From Ornithodoros turicata (lineage: Eukaryota > Arthropoda > Arachnida > Ixodida > Argasidae): a stretch of DNA of 64,000 nucleotides. Position 1 is the first letter of the stretch, and the number at the start of each line of letters is the position of its first letter. Location: positions 56,085,581 through 56,149,580 of the forward strand of contig NC_088203.1 of the NCBI RefSeq assembly GCF_037126465.1, given 5' to 3'. The translations under genes were made by a program, and so were the position numbers. The notes under the pieces are model-generated. The model saw only the letters and a program-made list of their open reading frames with translations, did not search any database and had not been told where the DNA came from. Positions 19,816 through 30,354 of the stretch are shown in pieces.

Positions 19816-20430
19816 TTCGCGGGCGTAAACAGGAACTGCCGGTCGTGCGGTAAAATACCCGTTCGCAGGCTACGAGAGGGAGGTGTTTGCGGGTGCAGAT
19901 CCACAACTAAATAACCGTGCGCCTTCTCCGTCGCCTGGTTTATATGCGTCGAGAAAATAGGAAAGCCCCTGTTTCCCGAATACCTGACGTCCGAATGTTT
20001 CTATCTGTTGTACGGACCACGCATTCCGGAACAATACGATATAACTGGCGTTTAGCGATATCGTTCGAAAAGCGGCGTTATGATAGAACAAGGCTTGTGT
20101 GATCAGGATCACTGACGCGTTCTTATGGTGGCTACCACGTACAAACAACGACTCTACCTCCAATAGAACCCCCTTTTCCGTGATTTGATCGTCAATAACT
20201 ATGAGAGTGGGATATCGCTCATCCCAATCTGCGGGTATCCGGTCCATAAACTCCACACCATCGAAATCCTTTTCCCAGCCGGCTGCATACTTTCGTACGT
20301 AGAGTATCTTCTGCGGTGGAATGCTAAATAATTCGGGGTGTCTCATTATATTCTGCGTGAGCACCGTCTTCCCACACATGGACGCGCCGGAGATGAGAAT
20401 TCGAGCAGGGTGCTGGAACTGCATGCGCAT
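19812..20430 (-). pseudogene. ATP: Genome-packaging ATPase (FtsK/HerA, A32-like), frameshifted near its end
   Basis: The frame starts at the ATG at 20430. Walker A is G15-ASMCGKT (residues 15-22), Walker B is TLIVIDD (D80, D81), followed by a 'ILITQALF' sensor-like block. The ATPase would drive DNA into capsids. The open frame stops at 19870 after 186 aa. From about 19925 onward the conserved C-terminal GYLVVDL-type sequence continues in another frame and ends at TGA 19814-19812, overlapping the next gene's ATG. So one base is gained or lost around 19920-19930. Sequencing error is possible. Confidence 0.88.
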
Positions 20431-20444
20431 CGTGGAATAACTTG

Positions 20445-20454
20445 AGCAGACTGT
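20445..20454 (-). promoter_or_regulatory. Initiator-like motif ACAGTCTGCT before the ATPase gene
   Basis: Ten bases identical to the motif downstream of the polB TATA box (6592-6583), located 15 bp before the ATPase ATG. Confidence 0.4.
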
Positions 20455-20481
20455 GTAGCGAGGTGTGATGCATCTTTATTT

Positions 20482-20790
20482 TCATCCATAGCTCCTAGAG
20501 CGATTGATGATCGTCTCCAGGACTCTTATTTCTTCCTGACATAGTTCCTGAAGCTCGCACAGTGATTGCTCCCTGTAAGCCGACAGGTACTCGTCCAAGA
20601 TTTTGCGTATGATTTCCCGCAACTTGTTTGCGGTGATACGGGAGCGCAATATGTGGCAGCACATCTCGACGAAGTTCTCTCGCTCGTGTGACGCCTCGAA
20701 GCGGAACCGTGTGGAGTTGATGCACCTGAGTCGCGCCATCTGGTGGCACGAGGTGTCAACGTATGAGACACCCGATCGGGTTAGAACCAT
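20482..20790 (-). CDS. 102-aa hypothetical protein starting inside the terminal repeat
   Basis: The ATG at 20790 lies in the last 12 bp of the right terminal inverted repeat. The frame (MVLTRSGVSYV...) is intact. It is rich in charged residues with predicted helices and five cysteines (CHQMARLRC, MCCHI, CELQELC), ending NRSRSYG. AATAAA (20480-20475) follows the stop at once. I do not recognise the family. Position and its own polyadenylation signal support a real gene driven from the terminal repeat. Alternative frames across it are shorter and lack such context. Confidence 0.55.
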   Translation of the reverse strand: MVLTRSGVSYVDTSCHQMARLRCINSTRFRFEASHERENFVEMCCHILRSRITANKLREIIRKILDEYLSAYREQSLCELQELCQEEIRVLETIINRSRSYG

Positions 20791-21867
20791 CTGAAGCCAC
20801 CGCCGAGCGATCCGCGCACCATCTGGCGGGCGCCGGTGAAGGCTATGTTCAGTAGGCCAATCAGGAGCTGCTAGCCATTATGGCGGGCTTAGCGTGGGCC
20901 AATCGGGTGGGCCTTAGAAGTCTGTGGAGAAGAGGAGCAATCGGGGGGTGAGTAGGCTTAGCGCGGACCAATCAGCGGAGCTGGCTAATTAGCATAGAGG
21001 ATCAGCGTGTGCCAATCAGCGTAAAGTGGGCGGAGCCAAAGTAATTAGCATAAAGGGGCAGCGCTATGATGAACCATTCAAGGATCAGTAGGTTTAGCGT
21101 GGGCCAATCAGCGTGAGGTGGGGGGAGCCAAGTAATTAGCATAAAGGGCTGGAGCTACGGTAAACCAATCAACGATCAGTAGCCTTAGCGTGGGCCAATC
21201 AGCGTGAAGTGGGTGGAGCCGAGCCAGCTAATTAGCATAAAGGAGCAGAGCTATGGTCAACCAATCAGTGATCTGTGGGCTTAGCGTGGTGGCCAATCAA
21301 CGTGAAGTGGGCGGAGCTAATGGCGACCAATCAGATGGCTTTGGATTTGGCTTGTGTTGGATTCCAACTGGATTGGATTGGCTTAGAACTGGATTTTGTT
21401 GGCTTAAAAGTGGATTTTGGCTTAGAATTGGATTAGAATTGGATTAGAACAGGAATTCCTAGAATTGGATTAGAAAAAGGACGTCGTTGCGTGTAATAGA
21501 GAGCCGAGTAATTAGCATAAAGGGGCGGAGCTACAGTCAACCAATCAATGATCAGTCAAGGCTTAGCACGGGCCATTCAGCGTGAACTGGGCGGAGCCCA
21601 GCCAACTAATTAGCATAAAGGAGCGGAGCTACGGTCAGCCAATCAAAGATCAGTAGGCTTAGCATGGGCCAATCAACATGGAGTGGGCGGAGCTAATGGC
21701 GGCCAATCAGATTGGCTCTGGATTTGGCTTGTGTTGGATTACAACTGCATTGTGTTGGCCTAGAACTGGATTTTGGCTTAGGATTGGATTTTGGCTTGAA
21801 TTGGATTAGAATCGGCCATCTTGGATTAGAAAAAGGATGTCGTTGTGCGTAATAGGTCCCTACTACT
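20779..21867. repeat. Polinton right terminal inverted repeat
   Basis: Inverse of 1420-2413, ending CCCTACTACT. It contains the same ~80-95-bp units with CCAATC, GGGCGGAGC and TAATTAGCATAA. It carries one extra ~95-bp unit (about 21560-21660) compared with the left repeat. Confidence 0.95.
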
Positions 21868-21897
21868 GTTGTTTTAAGTAAAGGTGGCAACCCCAAT
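21868..21897 (+). pseudogene. LINE RT fragment continuing right of the Polinton; includes target duplication 21868-21873
   Basis: GTTGTT then a short frame reading VVLSKGGNPN, the continuation of the RT frame cut at 1419 (family pattern: KVxPxxKxGxP). It ends where another repeat (21898-22513) begins. Confidence 0.75.
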
Positions 21898-22513
21898 GTG
21901 CTTGGAAATCACTTCTTTTGGCCAAGTCTTTCTTTCACCCCACGCGTCTTTCTTTCACCCCACAATGTGAGAGGGAGAAAGAGCACACTATCGCCTCTCG
22001 CGTCCTGGAAAAAGATTAAAAGGAAACAGAAAATGCAACCCAAGATAAGGCCAGTTCCGATAGAGTCACCCGATACATTTGTTTTTGTTTTGTTTCCGCA
22101 AGTGCTCATCTTCGACGCATGAGGCGGCACTGTGCTCCTTCCCCCTCTCCCGTTGGGGATGAAGGAAATACGCGTCTTCTAAGAAGCGCAATGAACAAAA
22201 TAAAGAAAAAATGGCGTTCCTTCACGAATTTTTTGCGGGCGATCTATCGAACGGATTTTTGTTCTGAAAACGGCTACGATATCAGGTGACCGAAAGGAAC
22301 AGATGTTCTCATTGGGACAACTTTGTAGCTTTTATAAATGAAAAGTTAATTAATGAAAGTTAATTAAGACATTGCCTTTGGACTTTGCTAATGCCCTGCT
22401 AGGGGGTGCCCTTCAGCATAAGCTATATTGCAATTGATTTCATCTTGGAAAAAGTGTTATATATATTTTTAAAAAATCTGTTCACACTTAGCGTGGACAC
22501 CCTGTATAAATGA
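21898..22513. repeat. MITE-type repeat, copy 1 (GGGTGTCCACGCTAAG end)
   Basis: 22175-22511 is the reverse complement of 29149-29480 with few differences, ending at the same CAGGGTGTCCACGCTAAG terminus. The outer part carries 'CTTTCTTTCACCCC...GTGAGAGGGAGAAAGAG', also found in the second copy and present in inverted form within this one. The insertion lies inside the old LINE. Confidence 0.75.
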
Positions 22514-23258
22514 TATAGTAAATATTGCCAGCGATGCTAATTTTTATATTTATGCCGATGACACCACTGTGTTTGTGTCGGATATTGATATAGCAAAAGT
22601 AATTGCTAAGGCCAACACTGTTCGCCGAGCTATTCACCAGTGGACCAAAGCAAATTACTTAGTAATAAATACCAAAAAGACTAAGGCCGTACTTTACAGA
22701 CCCAAAAATAAATTAGCAGATTGTCCTTTAAATATACGACTGGGGGAGAACTACATAGACGTCGTAAAGTCGGTCAATGTCTTAGGCGTATATTTCTCTG
22801 CAAATTTATCTTGGGACGCCCACATGTCGTACGTAAGGTCCAGAATCTCTAGGCCCATTGGGATCATGAATCGTCTTCGCCATACGTTGCCAGAACATGT
22901 TAAAATACTTTTATATAACTCACTAATTTTTTCCACCCTGCGGTACTGCCTGTTGGTCTGGGGTACCGCTAATACTAACGCTGTTAAGGGCCTACTGGTT
23001 ACTCAGAAGCGGGCCATACGTATTATTGCCAACGTCCCCTACGACCATCACACACAACACTTATTCACAGCTCTCAACTTCATTAAAATAACTCACTTAT
23101 ACAAGTTCTTACTCTTAAAGGCTTACTTATCAGCAGTCAAACATAACAACGAATGTATGCTTTCATTAGTCCCTCTTGAGTGAGTGGTTTCCGCCGCATT
23201 CGCGTCACAGCCACCTGTTAAAAATACCACTATACCGAACATATTACGGTCAATCATA
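22514..23258 (+). pseudogene. LINE reverse transcriptase, thumb/C-terminal part
   Basis: Begins with NDIVNIASDAN and the catalytic block FYIYADDTTVFVSD, then a typical non-LTR RT thumb and connection region ('LGVYFSANLSWDAH', 'SLIFSTLRYCLLVWG', 'TQKRAIRIIANV'). The frame has a stop after 'SLVPLE' at 23183 and decays onward. It is interrupted by the TA-flanked element at 23259 and resumes at 25256. Same orientation as the pieces at 1173 and 21868, so probably the same LINE copy. Confidence 0.85.
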
Positions 23259-25255
23259 CACAGTAAATTCAAAAACACCCTTTTGGGTATAAACCGCTTA
23301 CACATTTTTGTCCTATAGCTGGCACCCTTTTTTACACCGCATCAACTGTAATACCCTTTCAAAAAGGTGTATTGTGCAAAAAACACCTGTTTAAACACCC
23401 TTTTAGGAGGGTGTTTAACAGTCTTACACCCTTTCGAAAGGGTGTAAGCTCCCGCGGCAGCATGCCGAGCCATGCAGTCCGACGTTTTTGCTTGTATGGC
23501 AACAACCACCCTAGCGACGGCACAGTTCCAGCCGTGGTTCCATAGCAGAGCCTAAACTGGAGCGCAGCGTCACTGGCAACCCTCATCGTCCTAGCAACAC
23601 TGTGAGTGAGCAAAAAAAAAAAAAGAACAATTCAAATAAAATGAAAACAAAACAGTTGGACATATGTAAGGGAAGAGGTGAAGATCGCAACATCGTAACG
23701 CCGTCCGTGCTCGTGAAATGAGTGGCGTTACGATGCTGCCACCTTCAGATGATGCCAGTCACAGGGGTGACACAAACCCGCCATTGTTGTACACTCTAAA
23801 CTTTTTCACACCTTTAAAGGTGTGCGCTATGCACATTCAATCTGGTTGCGTAACATTGGATCTCCAGGATGATATTTTACAAAATTCGGAAAGCATTACT
23901 AAAGATCAAGTGTCAGTGCAAATCTTGCTTTCATTATGTCTTGGATATCGTAGGTACGAGCTAATGCATATATGCATCGCTATCGATAATCGAACACGCG
24001 CAAGTGTCTACAATACTGTTGAACAATGTTGAGACGCTGCAAGAATGAATTTTTGGAGGACAGACAACACTCGAGTAAAGATAATTTGTGCGAAACCGTG
24101 CTCCATGATGATGTTACCAAAATTACACCAAAAAAGGCGTGCGCCATGCACGCTATTACTCCTTTAAAGGTGTGAAAAGATTTAGAGTGTAACTACCCTC
24201 AAGCGGGTGCTTTTGGCAAAACTGCCATCTTGTCCTGGTCGCACGTCATAGAAAACGTCATTTTGAGTTCATGTGACTTTGTTTACATGTCGTTTTGCTG
24301 CCTACCGACATATTTTCGCCGTCATGACACCAAAAGATGACCGTATTTTGCCAGCGTAAACTATGCGGTGCTTCTTCTGCAACATTTCACCTTAGTTTAA
24401 GTACGTCGCATCGGCTCGGTAATTCTTAACGCGCGGTCGTCATCACATCTTTGGAAGTTGTCAACAATACGAGGCTGTATGTGTAAAACTGCGCGTTTTA
24501 TTGCGAGATTATCGGATAAAAATAATTACCGTGATCGAAAAACATCCAAAACGTCGTCCAGAAACAACAACCGCATTGTTTACAAACGGTTTGGCCGCCG
24601 ATCACGGGCGCCGCCATCTTTAAGGTCACGTGTGCCTTGACGTTTGCTGTGACGTGCGACCAGGATGCATTGCGTTCGCCCAGCACGCTTTCGTCTATGG
24701 AGCAATACATTGGATGCCACCGCTGTGATGCCAGTAATGAGCCCGAGCACTCTCGGTAGCCTAAATTGGCGTACCAGATTGATCATATACTGAAATGCAG
24801 TTCGTTGGAGTATGTTCGCTAAGCTTAGTGCGGTAAAACTCGTCTGTAACGGTGACGAACATGTGTCTTTGCAATTAACACGTACGCATGTAACGCGTCA
24901 AGATATCAGCGAGCTTCCTGACATCCCTCCCTGTCAAATATTGTGTTTTCAACTCAAGCTATCGTCTATAATGTGATTACCTAATGAGCGGAGCTGTCAA
25001 GCCAATGTAATTTTTCTCTCACGAATGAAAACACCTTTTTCGACACCGGTGTTACTTGAAGGGTGTAAAGACAGGTGTAAACGCATAAAAACAACCTTTT
25101 TGATACAGCACTTGGTGTAATAAAGAGTGTATTTTCTCATAAACCTTTTTAGCACCCTTTTTGCGGCCTTTGGTTATCTTTGTGGAATTAAAAAGGGTGT
25201 ATTTGCTTAAAAACACATTTTTTTAACCAGAAAGGGTGTTTTTGAATTTACTGTG
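23259..25255. mobile_element. 1,997-bp TIR element with TA duplication (CACAGTAAATTC ends)
   Basis: The ends CACAGTAAATTCAAAAACAC are inverted repeats, with TA on both sides (23257-23258, 25256-25257). Many internal sense and antisense copies of AAAGGGTGT / ACACCCTTT crowd both ends and recur at 23800-24180. No transposase seen; likely a non-autonomous Tc1/mariner-type or related element. Confidence 0.82.
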
Positions 25256-25371
25256 TACACTCTCCCAAGCCCATTTAATTTTTATCATAGGCAAAATATT
25301 AATATTCAGACACTCTCACGATCCTCATTGCGAGCGTTATTTGTCCAGTCTACCTGAGGCTGTTATTACAT
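25256..25371 (+). pseudogene. LINE ORF C-terminal tail after the TA element
   Basis: A short frame (like 'PFNFYHRQNINIQT' and 'SLRALF') resembles the end of a non-LTR RT ORF and continues the sequence cut at 23258. AT-rich 3' sequence follows. Confidence 0.6.
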
Positions 25372-25929
25372 GACCCACTGATGTTCGTTTTTGCTTATTT
25401 TTGACCAGTGCATAACATGTATTGTACAGTGCTTCTTTGTACCTTTTCTTATACTTGTATTTTGTTTGTTTGCTCCTTCTATATTTGTACACGATTGCAG
25501 CTGCCACAGCAACATCCATACGGGATAATGCCCCAGTCAAGCCGCTACTTCGCCGCTTTTTGGCATATCCCTACACTGTATTTGCATTTAAATTGATAAT
25601 TAAGGAAAAAAGGAAAGGAAAGATTTGACGCTCCTCGGGATGTCATCCCTGTCTGTGCCTGATGTTCTCAGGATATCCCTGGGATGACAGTGTGTTCTTG
25701 GGGGAAAGCCTACAAACCGCTGAACTCTCACAATTACTCACAAGCGGATGGGTTAGTGGACTGTCATCAGCAAAACCTGCGCATCAGTGCCGGATTTACA
25801 GTGGTTGTGTCCAGGGCAGCGTACATGGTGGGGGCCCTTCTACATAGTCAGTACTTTTCATGGTGCTTCATGAGCGTAAATTATGGGCATGACAGATGCC
25901 TGACCTTGGTGTGGATATTCAGTGCGATA
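25372..25929. other. LINE 3' region and GGATGTC-type repeat; no gene
   Basis: T-rich sequence to about 25625, then GGGATGTCATCCC / GGATATCCCTGGGATGAC motifs at 25638-25690, like those at other transposon ends here. No coding frame recognised. Confidence 0.5.
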
Positions 25930-25931
25930 TA

Positions 25932-26898
25932 CAGGGTGTCTCAGTTAAATCCACGGGCTAACTAATTCGTGAACGGGTGCACCAATCGAAGAACGTTCTT
26001 TTTTACAAGTATCTGTCGGATACCACCTACAGGCTGCGCACCGTGTGAATGAGTGGGAGGCGCTCATTATTTAAATAAAAATTCAAATGAGTTTCGTGAA
26101 AAACATAACTTCTAAAGCAGGGCGCCGTCGGCATTAAAATGCGTACTGCCCCTTTTGGGACCTTCAGTGGACACCTTTTAGAGAAAAATCTGCCACCGAA
26201 GCGGGTCATTGGTTGCGGTAATTGTCGACAGGTTTAGGTTCACATTTTTTTGTCGCGGTGAAGCGCAAAAGGACGCTCTTCCACTCCCTTATCCATCAAT
26301 GAATTACGTGTTCTAGAGCTTACTTCGCAATGGGGAGTGCTGAAGAAAAAATGGAAAGCATGTGAACTGTGTGTGACTAACTGTGTTTCGTCCGTGCGAT
26401 CATAACAGAGAAAGGGCGCATATCAGTCAGATAAGCGGGGCGGGGACTGGAGTAGCCTGTTTGACGCTGTTATTTTTTCTCCAGCACTCCCCGTTGCGAT
26501 GTAAGCTCACGAACACGTAATTCATTGGTGGATAAGGAGTGGAAGAACGTCCTTTTTCGCTTCACCGCTACCAGCCGCGACAAAACTATGTAAACCGAAA
26601 CCAATTAATTACTGCAACAAATGACCCGCTTCGGTAGCAGATTTTTCTGTAAATGGTGTCCACTGAAGGTCCCAAAAGGCGCAGTACCCATTTTAATGAC
26701 GACCGCGCCCTGCTTTAGAATTTATGTTTTTCAAGCAACTCATTTGAATTTTTATTTAAATAATGAGCGTCTCCCACTCATTCACGCGGTTCGCAGCTTG
26801 TAGGTGGTATCGGACAGATACTTGTAAAAAAGAAAGTTCTTCGATTGGTGCACCCGTTCGCGAAGTATTTATCCCGGGGATTTAACTGAGACACCCTG
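25932..26898. mobile_element. Foldback element with ~390-bp inverted arms, TA duplication
   Basis: CAGGGTGTCTCAGTTAAATC at the left end is inverted at the right end, and the arms 25932-26325 and 26500-26898 are near-complementary. TA flanks both sides (25930-25931, 26899-26900). The 60-codon frames in each arm are mirror copies and not genes. Confidence 0.88.
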
Positions 26899-27081
26899 TA
26901 TACGTATATGAAAAATTTCAATGTCCAGTGGTTCGTTTATTACCACACAGTTTCCAGAAAGAGTACTTCGCATTGGCTTTTACAGTGAACATCTTTTAAG
27001 ATCTCTACCTACTATTTCGCAACCTATTCAAGACTACATTACGCTGCTAGCGCAAACTGGAACCTTCGTTGACTTCCTTAC

Positions 27082-27462
27082 TCAAAAATCTGTAATGAGC
27101 TCTGTCAAATGAAGCTGTTTCAGAATGCCTCTTTGCATAAGAGTGACAAGGTGGCTGCCCTGCGTCATGGTTCCTCGATGACTGTTCTTTATGAGCTTCA
27201 GTATCGAAAATGAGCGCTCACAGGAGCTGTTGCTAACCATCACACTCAGATCTATATGAAGAGCAACCTCTACATAAGGGAAAGCTTCCTTCGAACCTTT
27301 TTCCATGATCAGTGCGTAGAGGAAAGATTCTCGGCTGCTGACCTCATCTTGAAAAAATGCCTTATCACAGAGGCTGAAGCGTATACGTCCAGGATGCAGA
27401 TTTCTCAAAAGAGATACCGAACCAGGACGATAGCTCTTCATACGCGGACAGCCGTTGATCAA
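27082..27462 (-). pseudogene. hAT transposase C-terminal dimerisation-domain fragment
   Basis: The frame contains 'FPYVEVALHIDLSVMVSNSS' and 'CERSFSILKLIKNSHRGTMTQ', the signature of the hAT C-terminal domain (family: P-x-V-S-x-A-x-CERSFSxLKxIKxxLRSTM). Only this end of the transposase is present, with no N-terminal part nearby. Dead fragment. Confidence 0.85.
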
Positions 27463-28822
27463 GAGAAGCTAAATTGATTCAAGGGCGGGAGAAAGTTCTT
27501 TCTCGGGAACTTCTGTGAAGTGCCACTAAACCGTGCTTAAGCGGCAGGTACGTGGTCTGGTAACGCCGCATTAATTCCCAAGTGACTGACACCGCCGGTT
27601 TCATCTCGATTGCTAGTAATAATGTAGAAACGTTGTAACGTTTTAAGGACGTAACGACGTTTAACGACTTTTAGACGTAATAACGTTCTAAAGAAAAGAC
27701 AGTATCCCCTGACGGCTCACACCAGCATCCGCTCTACAGAACCACCGTGTTTTCGGTTACGGGCTGCTTTGTTGAGCAGTCGCCGGACACTGTTGTGGTG
27801 ATGTTGCACATCACCTGTGTCTTTGTGCCATGCGTGGATGCTGTAAAGAACTCGTATACTTGCTGGAGGAAATCTAAAAAGTCAACAGCAACACGGCAGC
27901 ACCCGGCAGCTAACTTTGCCACCAGATCAAGACAGCACCCTGAGCAAGGACCCCACGTAGCGAGCTGCTTTTTCTGTCGTACTCGTGCTTGAAGAACTTT
28001 GTACGTTCTACACATGGACGCAGCATTGTTGTAGGACTACCCAGCCTATTTATGCCATGTGCGTCGAATACAGCTTCGAACATGTCCTCAGCATTATGCC
28101 CCTGGTTATGCATGAACCGTACACGATGAAAAGCACCTGCTCCCAGGCTGAAACACACACCATTGTGTGCTTCACCTTGAGGTGTTAACAACTGAATTAT
28201 GGCAGTGAGCTATACGCATATCTTTCAACTGGGGTGGTACTCTCCAACTGCACGAAAATTCTTGCTCCATATGTGGTTTTGGCGAATCCAAAAATCCAAA
28301 ACCGTATCGTTTGTAGAAGAAGCAGTGACAATTTCAGTGGTGGGGGCCCCTTGTGGTGGGGGCCCCCGGGGCATGCGCCCCGTTTGCCCCCTCCCCTAAG
28401 TCCGGCACTGCTAGGGCTTCATGTTTTAAATACTTGGAGCGTTCTGCCAATATGCATCGAGAGCAACTATAGTAAATTGAATATGGCAGGTAAATTGAAT
28501 ATGAAATTGATATGACGAGACCAAAAATAAAAAGGAAAGAAACACGCCACCGTTTGCTTATACTTTTATAAATTTGTCTTGCCGCAATTAATGAAACCAT
28601 CAACAGGTATTTTAGTTTCTGCTGCTCTTACGGCAATTTCTGTTTCGCCTCAAGGTAATCAAGAACACGAGATTGTCTTCCCTATCTGTATTACAACCTC
28701 CACCGCCATCGGATTGCTTCGACGAGTCATTTCTAATGAGCGCGTTAATGGCTCCCACCTTTGTATTGGCCACACTTCTCAATCTATGTAGAACCACATG
28801 CACCGTAGTGCTCTCCTCTATA
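27463..28822. other. No gene recognised; decayed repeats
   Basis: Several short frames on both strands overlap one another without domain resemblance. A GC-rich stretch at 28340-28410 (GGGGGCCC..., CCGGCACTG) looks like the end of a dispersed repeat. Confidence 0.5.
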
Positions 28823-28846
28823 TTAGGTTAGGTTGGGTTAGGTTAG
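28823..28846. repeat. Interstitial TTAGG telomere-type repeat
   Basis: TTAGGTTAGG, TTGGG, TTAGGTTAG: nearly five units of the arthropod telomere pentamer. Confidence 0.85.
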
Positions 28847-29148
28847 AGCTCCCACACCCCCTTGCCGTGAAGGACTTCCGACGCCTCTGTGCATGACCAC
28901 CAATACAATAAATGAGAAGCCAATTGAAGGAATTGGCCTAAGAGGAACGAGTGAGACAAATCATTCCCAACTGAATAATGAGATGCGAGATGCTACACGT
29001 TTTCCGCGCCGTTGGATATGGTTCCTCGTTCACGCTGCAAAATAGTTCGTGTGATGTCAAATGTTTGCGAAAAATTCCTAAAAAGTACAGGCACCGTCAC
29101 CTTCGTAACTTCTTGTTGCCCCCGCCCCCTTACTTGAAGCTATATATA
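28847..29148. other. No gene recognised
   Basis: Short unsupported frames only. Confidence 0.4.
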
Positions 29149-29530
29149 TACAGGGTGTCCACGCTAAGTGTGAACAGATTTTATAAAGATATATATAACA
29201 CTTTTCCAAGATGAAATCAATTGCAATATAGCATATGCTAAAGGGCACTCCCTAGCAGGGCATTAGCAAAGTCCAAAGGCAATGTCTAAATTAACTTTCA
29301 TTAATTAACTTTTGAATTATAAAAGCTACAAAGTTGTCCCAATTAGAACATCTGTTCCTTTCGGTCACCTGATATCGTAGCCGTTTTCAGAACAAAAATC
29401 CGTTCGATAGATCGCCCGCAAAAAATTCGTGAAGGAACGCCATTTTTTCTTTATTTTGTTCATTGTGCTTCTTAGAAGACCCGTCTTTCTTTCACCCCAA
29501 TGTGAGAGGGAGAAAGAGCACACTATCGCC
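29149..29530. repeat. MITE-type repeat, copy 2
   Basis: Inverse copy of 22175-22511 starting CAGGGTGTCCACGCTAAG, extended by the CTTTCTTTCACCCC...GAGAAAGAGC block seen in copy 1. Confidence 0.75.
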
Positions 29531-29850
29531 TCTCGCTATCGCATCCGTCCCGGTCGATTCCGAAACTGTAGTGCTTTTTTACTCCGCGTTCATCACTGAT
29601 AATAATGCCGAAAACCCGACGCGAATTGGCGGCGTTGTTCCTGTGTAGTTTGATATAAAATTTGGCAAGAGCAGACGACGCATTCCTGGATTCCCTCTCT
29701 GGAAACGTCACACGGACGAGGCCAATCACTGCGCGCCCTTTGACAAGGAGAATACCAATCACGGAGCGGCTGGAGGGACCTTGCCTTGGCAACCGACCGA
29801 TAGGCGGGCGGGCGAGGCGGAATGCTAGGGGACGGCGTCTTCTCTGTTAC

Positions 29851-30354
29851 CGGCTCGCGGAATGTTGTTTCTGGTTAACGTTGAACGTGTTCGTACAGCC
29901 AGGAGCGTAACGCCGTGTTTCACGTAACGTGGTTACGTCTGCACTCACACTGGTAAGCGAAAGTCAGCGAAATTTACCGAGGACTTTTGACTTAGTATAG
30001 TGCGATGCGAACGCCAAGCAGACGATCTCGGAGACAATCGCCTGCGCTGCGCTCCAATTCGTGCGCCTGGCTTACGTCATCATCGTCGTGGCTGCAGATG
30101 GACGGCTCGCGGAATGTTGTTTCTGGTTAACGTTGAACGTGTTCGTACAGCCAGGAGCGTAACGCCGTGTTTCACGTAACGTGGTTACGTCTGCACTCAC
30201 ACTGGTAAGCGAAAGTCAGCGAAATTTACCGAGGACTTTTGACTTAGTATAGTGCGATGCGAACGCCAAGCAGACGATCTCGGAGACAATCGCCTGCGCT
30301 GCGCTCCAATTCGTGCGCCTGGCTTACGTCATCATCGTCGTGGCTGCAGATGGA
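29851..30354. repeat. Exact tandem duplication, two 252-bp units
   Basis: 29851-30102 and 30103-30354 read identically (CGGCTCGCGGAATGTTG to GCTGCAGATGGA). The unit is CpG-rich for the area. The length is a multiple of three, but no convincing frame crosses it. Confidence 0.9.

Larger units (their letters stand above)
1420..21867. mobile_element. Full-length Polinton/Maverick DNA transposon (decayed copy)
   Basis: The element is 20,448 bp long, including a later 6.17-kb insertion, so its own length was about 14.3 kb. It is bounded by inverted repeats of 994 and 1089 bp that start AG and end CT, with 6-bp target duplications. It encodes the Polinton hallmark genes: protein-primed type-B DNA polymerase, retroviral-type integrase with chromodomain, FtsK/HerA-like packaging ATPase, adenain-like protease, double jelly-roll major capsid protein and penton-like minor capsid protein. 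Several genes carry breaks (polB, capsid, ATPase), so this copy is probably not autonomous. Polintons replicate with a protein-primed polymerase and integrate with their integrase. The capsid genes imply relationship to virus-like forms. Confidence 0.96.

Noticed and set aside
26027..26803. Pair of similar 60-codon proteins in opposite directions
   Set aside because: They are mirror copies in the arms of the foldback element at 25932-26898, not genes.
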